Shown here piece by piece: positions 6,135-10,000 of a stretch of DNA of 10,000 nt. A program made the translations under genes and the position numbers. The notes beneath the pieces are model-generated. The model was not told the DNA's origin. It made no database searches and worked only from the letters and a program-made list of their open reading frames with translations. The DNA is taken from positions 1-10,000 of the forward strand of contig JAIWOH010000203.1 of assembly GCA_020216985.1 (NCBI GenBank). Reading direction: 5' to 3'. Origin of the DNA: Nitrospira sp. (GTDB lineage Bacteria > Nitrospirota > Nitrospiria > Nitrospirales > Nitrospiraceae). Position 1 is the stretch's first letter. Each line of letters starts with the position of its first letter.

Positions 6135-7025
6135 ATGAAAAATACGGCTGTGTTCCTGGCGGCATTCCTCGCGGTTCCTTCTCTGGCCCTTGCAGAAGTG
6201 CCACAGCACACTGAAACATGTGTGGCGGCTAAGCAGGATGACATTGCGGCCTTATTTGACCGATGGAACGAGTCACTTAAGACTGGCAATCCGCAGAAAG
6301 TGGTCGCAAACTATGCGGAAAAGTCCGTGCTGCTTCCAACCTTATCCAGTAAGGCTCGCTTTACCCCTCAGGAAAAAGAAGACTACTTTCATCATTTCCT
6401 TGAAAATCAACCCGAAGGGCGCATTGACTCCCGTACGATCGAACTCGATTGCAACACGGCTATCGACGAAGGTCTCTACTCGTTTGTTTTCAAGAAGACC
6501 GGGGCGGTCGCAAAGGCCCGCTATACCTTCACCTACAAATGGGACGGTAAACAGTGGCTGATCACAAGCCACCATTCATCAACGTTGCCATCCGAGCAAA
6601 CCCCTTTGGACGAGCCCGTGAATGCCGTTGCGCAGCACGAGGAGGTGTGTGTGGCGGTCAGTGAAAAGGATATCGACGCATTGCTGGAACGATGGAAGGA
6701 TTCCATTCAAAGCGGCAATCCCCACAGAGTGATGACCCACTATGCCCCAAAATCTATGCTGCTTCCACTCTCCTCGACCAAGCCGCGGTTAACGCTCGAT
6801 GAGAAAGAAGAATACTTCCGTCATTTCCTCAAGAACAAACCGCTGGTGCACATCAAATCTCACACAATTGAACTGGACTGCAACACAGCTATTAACGAAG
6901 GGTTTTATTCGTACACCTTTCAGAAAACCGGAGCCATCGTCAACGCTCGCTACAGCATGGTCTTCAAGTGGGATGGTCTCCAATGGTTGATTACGAGCCA
7001 TCATTCATCCGTCTTTCCGAACTAG
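6135..7025 (+). CDS. Exported tandem-domain iota-class carbonic anhydrase candidate
   Basis: This 296-residue protein has a clean signal peptide (MKNTAVFLAAFLAVPSLALA, cleavage after residue 20), so the mature enzyme should be periplasmic. It consists of two copies of a SnoaL-like/CaMKII-association domain (residues 27-153 and 170-296). Each copy has the order C-V-A, RW, GNP, Y-A, LLP, YF-HFL, IELDCNTAI, EG-YS, KTGA, ARY, KWDG-QWLITSHHSS. The terminal HHSS (146-149 and 289-292) is the signature reported for iota-class carbonic anhydrases, first known from diatom LCIP63 and also found in bacteria as COG4337; some are metal-free. Expected reaction: CO2 + H2O to bicarbonate + H+. Domain 1 has LLPT (T69) where domain 2 has LLPL, a possible active-site difference. 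Each copy also has two Cys 77 residues apart (29/106 and 172/249), possibly a disulfide. The start is the ATG at 6135 because the signal peptide begins there. It lies between a SulP transporter and a DabA gene. Related DUF4440-type proteins with other functions are the main alternative. Confidence 0.84.
   Translation: MKNTAVFLAAFLAVPSLALAEVPQHTETCVAAKQDDIAALFDRWNESLKTGNPQKVVANYAEKSVLLPTLSSKARFTPQEKEDYFHHFLENQPEGRIDSRTIELDCNTAIDEGLYSFVFKKTGAVAKARYTFTYKWDGKQWLITSHHSSTLPSEQTPLDEPVNAVAQHEEVCVAVSEKDIDALLERWKDSIQSGNPHRVMTHYAPKSMLLPLSSTKPRLTLDEKEEYFRHFLKNKPLVHIKSHTIELDCNTAINEGFYSYTFQKTGAIVNARYSMVFKWDGLQWLITSHHSSVFPN
6213..7022 (+). repeat. Internal duplication: two 127-residue domain copies
   Basis: Residues 27-153 and 170-296 of the exported carbonic anhydrase candidate align without any gap at a constant offset of 143 residues. 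By hand count 75 of 127 positions are identical (about 59%). The 16-residue linker between them is Pro/Glu-rich. Confidence 0.9.
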
Positions 7026-7062
7026 GAGTCCTGTTTGATGAAAGGTTGCTTATCGGCCTTCC

Positions 7063-7075
7063 GAAGGAGGTGACC
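7063..7075 (+). other. Orphan, near-perfect anti-16S (Shine-Dalgarno) sequence
   Basis: GAAGGAGGTGACC is almost fully complementary to the usual 3' end of 16S rRNA, far stronger than any ribosome binding site used in this window. No start codon lies at a normal distance downstream: the only GTG overlaps it and its frame stops after five codons; the next ATG (7122) is about 47 bases away and opens a 23-codon frame. Confidence 0.45.
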
Positions 7076-7097
7076 AAGACCCCTTAAATCTCAGGAA

Positions 7098-7123
7098 ATC
7101 CGACTTATCAAAAATATTCGGAT
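7098..7123. promoter_or_regulatory. Dyad ATCCGA-N14-TCGGAT upstream of the dabA promoter
   Basis: Two perfect 6-base inverted arms at 7098-7103 and 7118-7123 flank an AT-rich core and end 8 bases before the -35 hexamer at 7132. The position suits an activator or repressor site. The arms could also form a weak hairpin at the 3' end of the preceding transcript. Confidence 0.4.
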
Positions 7124-7131
7124 GAAAATTA

Positions 7132-7162
7132 TTGACATCCTGCCCCATTGGAGCGCTAGAAT
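7132..7162 (+). promoter_or_regulatory. Sigma70-type promoter for dabA
   Basis: A perfect TTGACA at 7132-7137 is followed, after 19 bases, by TAGAAT at 7157-7162 (five of six matches). The spacer is a little long. Transcription would start near 7169, about 78 bases before the dabA start codon, so dabA probably has its own promoter separate from the carbonic anhydrase gene. Confidence 0.6.
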
Positions 7163-7173
7163 GCGTCCCCATT

Positions 7174-7205
7174 GTTGCCTTTGCCTTCGGTGAAGCAAAG
7201 GCAAC
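7174..7205 (+). promoter_or_regulatory. Perfect 11-bp stem-loop at the 5' end of the dabA message
   Basis: GTTGCCTTTGC (7174-7184) and GCAAAGGCAAC (7195-7205) form a perfect 11-bp stem with a 10-base loop. No T-run follows, so it is not an intrinsic terminator. It begins about five bases after the predicted transcript start, a position where hairpins often protect mRNA from decay or form part of a control element. Confidence 0.55.
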
Positions 7206-7246
7206 CGAGGCCGTAGTTACACCTTGTGGGGGGACATCGACCTCCG

Positions 7247-10000
7247 ATGGATGAATCACAAATCGAGAGCGGGTCTTCAAGCAAAGCGAGTTCTTCTCCT
7301 CCCCACCCTTCAGGCTTCATCAACGAGGAAGAGCGACAACGTCTTCGCTCCAAAGTCGCACATGCTGCCGAGCTGCTGCATGAGCAGGGACCGATCAGCA
7401 CGTTTGTTCATACCAATCCCCTCCATAGTCTTGAGTACCTCCCTTTTGACCAGGCGGTAGCAACCGCCGAACGATTGCTCGGCGGACGCGGATATTTGCC
7501 GAACGAAGAGTTCCGCCGGCTTTATCGCCAGGGCCGCATTACCGACCGCGATCTGACCGAAGCACTCGCCTCATGGCGATCCGACGAAGCATTGGACGGA
7601 GTCATTGTTGAGGACGACCGAATCATTCGATTGCAGGATGTGGCCCGTCTACAACTATTATATGGCGTCGAACCGCTAGATCCGGCCCACCTTTCCTGGC
7701 AAGTTCATCGCGAAGGAGCGACAAGACGCCTTCGTCCCGATTTGCCCGCCGACGTCAAAACCGCCATTTTAACCAAAGCCGCGAGCGAGCTTCGCCTGAG
7801 TTTAGATCGAATCGGTCGTGAGTGGACACTGGCGGAATGGGTGCAAGTCCATTGTCATATCGATCTTCCCGGCCGCGTGCGCAAACAACTCCTCCAGGAA
7901 TTCGGCTCCGGCGCCAAGACTGTGCACGGGCACTCAGATACGTCGACTGCCGTTCAGTTGGAGCGCTGGTTCGCGTCTCTGGAGATTCCTCCTGAACGAC
8001 GAGAGGGATACCGTCGCTGTATCAATCGGCACCTGTATAACATCGGCCTCTTTTCAACGACGCTTCAACTGATCCTACAAACTCGATGGCTGCAATTGGA
8101 GTGTGAATTCCTGCGAGAGGTCGTTCCTCGTCATCTTGGCGTACATGGGACATATACCGGCATTCGAGCGGGCTGCGAGCAGCATGTGGAGGCCTACGCG
8201 ACCATCAGTCTTTGGCATGCCGCGCTGGCCGCACGCGGATTGGATGATCCGCTCTCTCCCTCCGATCCGGAAACACTCATCGAAAACGATTGTCTCGCCG
8301 CGCGGCGGGATGCCCTTTATCGCCGCATTCTCGCCGTTGAGCGGGACGGAGGAGCGCCTCTGCCCCTCACGGCTGAGATTCGTACCGCCATCGAGGAAGA
8401 ACTGAATTCCGTGGGACGCCAACGGCAGCGGCGCCGAGCCATCCTCTTTGGCATCATTCGTCCCCGCCAAACCGGCGACTCTCATCACGACCTTCCGCCT
8501 CTCACCTTGACGGCGAACGCGGAGTCCAGGTTAAGAAAACTGCGCCAGGGCGATATCAGCTCGCCGGCCGGCCTTGTACGGATCTTAGGGGAACTTCGCG
8601 TGCGCGGAGGATTCGACTGGCACACCTGGAAACAGATCTGCGATCGACCTTTGTTCATCAACCCATCCGTCAGTGCCGAAGAGGAACCGTGGAGGAACTT
8701 TCTCAGAAACCATGTGCGGGTTCGGATCACGGATACCATCCGGTCGTCCATCCAAACCGAATTCTCCTCCCCTAAAGTCGATCTTCGAGCTGAAGAACGC
8801 CGTATCCGCATCCTTGGCGGGCTGACCGATGAAGGATTGACGCTCACGGCGTGGGAAGCCTTACAAGAAGAGGTGAACGAGTGGGACGGCGCTCTGCTGG
8901 CGGACCATTCTTACGACGATCTTGAAGCCACGCTTTGCCGAACCGTCCGAGAAGGGCTCCGTGAGACGGAGTTGACTCGGTCCGCCTACGATGCGCTCCG
9001 ACGCTTGCTCGAGCACCGCAACAGAATCTTCGCCTGTCGTCAGTTGCTCGCGGATCTCCACCATTTCGATCCCCGCGAGCGGCTCGTCAGACATTCCCGC
9101 GAAGATTTAACCGCCACGATGGAACGTGTCGGCCACAGCTTGACGCTGAGCGAGCTCTTGCACGACATCACCGGCGTCGACATTGCGGAATGCGTCAACC
9201 GGTATATGATCAAGTGGTGCGGAGCCTTTCTCGATCAAGGCATCGCCGGTTGGTCCATGCCATATCGACAGTTGGGCTTTTATCGCGCATGGAGAAAGCT
9301 GGCCACCGAGGAACTCTCGTTGGGGCTCGGAGAAGTGGACGGCTGGCACGAAGCCGTGCTCAATCTGCCCGAACGGCCGGAAGACTGCCTTCTCCACACG
9401 CTGCGCTCGCTGCAGATTCCCGAGCAGCATCATGCCCCCTACTTGACTCGACGTTTGCTCAAGCTGTCCGGATGGGCCGCGCTGGTGAAGTGGCGTGAAC
9501 ACCATCCCCTGCACTTCAAACAGATTGAGGAACACATCGATCTGGTCGAGTATCTGGCCGTCCGTTTATTTTGCGAATCAATGCTGATCAAGCGGGCTTG
9601 CCGAGAGATATGGGGACTTGAGGGGACGGTTCCCAAGCTCCATGATTTACATCGCGACCATCCCTACGAATTCTACCTGCGACGCGAGTTCTTCCGAGGA
9701 GGACTCCCCGACTATTTGGAATCCCGCTGTCGATTCTTGTTGCACGCAAATCCACAGAGCAATCGAGATCGATGGATTCGAACGGCGGAAATGGTCTGGA
9801 AATATCGGCAGGCCACCGCTTTGGGGCGGGACCCGCTCCCCACGGCCTGTCAACATGCCTGGCGGCTTTTTCACTTGAGCCAACTCCTTGGGCTCTCCGC
9901 AGGAAACCTGCGAAAGCTTTCGCCCAGTGACGGAGATCGTTTGCTGGCGATGCTCGATAAATTTCCTTCCTCCGCCCATGGGCCGATTTGGCAGGCCGCC
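7247..10000 (+). CDS. dabA: DUF2309 protein (DabA/MpsB family), inorganic carbon accumulation, 3' end outside window
   Basis: An uninterrupted frame of 918 codons runs from the ATG at 7247 to the window end. Family landmarks are the N-terminal FVHTNPLHSLEYLPFDQA (about residues 53-70), GGRGYLPNEEFRRLYRQGRI, and later FLDQGIAGWSMPYRQLGFYRAWR (LDQG at 662-665), GWAALVKWREHHPL and EYLAVRLFCE. DabA is a zinc-dependent, beta-carbonic-anhydrase-like subunit on the cytoplasmic face. With the NuoL-like membrane partner DabB it couples cation flow to one-way CO2 hydration. The zinc residues, in the motif around CIDVRSE and the later His/Cys, are not reached within 918 residues, although they come near residue 351 in the 830-residue Halothiobacillus protein. 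The excess lies mainly between about residues 150 and 620, an Arg/Glu-rich helical stretch of unknown role, so this is a long-form member. The first 35 residues are Ser/Pro-rich and probably disordered. No strong Shine-Dalgarno precedes the ATG (only GACCTCCG); the start is set by the family N-terminus. DabB is not in the window. Confidence 0.88.
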   Translation, partial: MDESQIESGSSSKASSSPPHPSGFINEEERQRLRSKVAHAAELLHEQGPISTFVHTNPLHSLEYLPFDQAVATAERLLGGRGYLPNEEFRRLYRQGRITDRDLTEALASWRSDEALDGVIVEDDRIIRLQDVARLQLLYGVEPLDPAHLSWQVHREGATRRLRPDLPADVKTAILTKAASELRLSLDRIGREWTLAEWVQVHCHIDLPGRVRKQLLQEFGSGAKTVHGHSDTSTAVQLERWFASLEIPPERREGYRRCINRHLYNIGLFSTTLQLILQTRWLQLECEFLREVVPRHLGVHGTYTGIRAGCEQHVEAYATISLWHAALAARGLDDPLSPSDPETLIENDCLAARRDALYRRILAVERDGGAPLPLTAEIRTAIEEELNSVGRQRQRRRAILFGIIRPRQTGDSHHDLPPLTLTANAESRLRKLRQGDISSPAGLVRILGELRVRGGFDWHTWKQICDRPLFINPSVSAEEEPWRNFLRNHVRVRITDTIRSSIQTEFSSPKVDLRAEERRIRILGGLTDEGLTLTAWEALQEEVNEWDGALLADHSYDDLEATLCRTVREGLRETELTRSAYDALRRLLEHRNRIFACRQLLADLHHFDPRERLVRHSREDLTATMERVGHSLTLSELLHDITGVDIAECVNRYMIKWCGAFLDQGIAGWSMPYRQLGFYRAWRKLATEELSLGLGEVDGWHEAVLNLPERPEDCLLHTLRSLQIPEQHHAPYLTRRLLKLSGWAALVKWREHHPLHFKQIEEHIDLVEYLAVRLFCESMLIKRACREIWGLEGTVPKLHDLHRDHPYEFYLRREFFRGGLPDYLESRCRFLLHANPQSNRDRWIRTAEMVWKYRQATALGRDPLPTACQHAWRLFHLSQLLGLSAGNLRKLSPSDGDRLLAMLDKFPSSAHGPIWQAA

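Noticed and set aside
7122..7193. A 23-codon frame from ATG 7122
   Set aside because: It runs through the dabA promoter and into the stem-loop, has no ribosome binding site at a proper distance, and its sequence is featureless.
1..10000. CRISPR arrays, tRNA or rRNA genes, insertion sequences, integrase or phage genes
   Set aside because: No regularly spaced repeats, no cloverleaf or rRNA sequence, and no transposase or integrase reading frame were seen on either strand.

Overview
The window looks like chromosomal DNA of a Gram-negative, CO2-fixing bacterium. It encodes an outer-membrane barrel ending in Phe, a lipoprotein and a signal-peptide protein. The gene set (SulP transporter, iota-class carbonic anhydrase, DUF2309/DabA, DUF2294) and general sequence character are most reminiscent of a Nitrospira-like chemolithoautotroph. 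That taxonomic guess rests on recollection of gene families, not on a search.

Layout. 1-1233 (minus): a SelO protein-AMPylase pseudokinase whose C-terminus lies outside the window. 1296-1640 (minus): a small DUF2294/MpsC-like protein with a near-leaderless promoter. 1641-2036: an intergenic region with a perfect 16-bp palindrome and a possible 39-residue ORF behind a good ribosome binding site. 2037-3089 (plus): a histidine-rich outer-membrane beta-barrel of unknown function. 3231-3854 (plus): a lipoprotein with a CsgG/TolB-like fold pattern. 3855-4182: a long leader ending in a strong intrinsic terminator hairpin just before the ribosome binding site of a SulP-family anion transporter (4183-5886). 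5887-6134: AT-rich intergenic DNA. 6135-7025: an exported protein made of two tandem copies of the CaMKII-association-type domain, each ending in the HHSS signature of iota-class carbonic anhydrases. 7026-7246: a regulatory region with a good sigma70-type promoter and a perfect 11-bp stem-loop at the predicted mRNA 5' end. 7247-10000 (plus, incomplete): an unusually long DUF2309 protein (DabA/MpsB family).

How it may work together (inference): three adjacent genes on the plus strand suit dissolved inorganic carbon capture. An exported carbonic anhydrase would equilibrate CO2 and bicarbonate in the periplasm, SulP could bring bicarbonate across the inner membrane, and DabA with a cation-conducting NuoL-like DabB would trap CO2 as bicarbonate in the cytoplasm. 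The DUF2294 gene about 5.6 kb away belongs to a family (MpsC) that is genetically linked to MpsA/MpsB elsewhere. The essential DabB partner and DabA's zinc-site residues are not inside the window, so the system is only partly visible.
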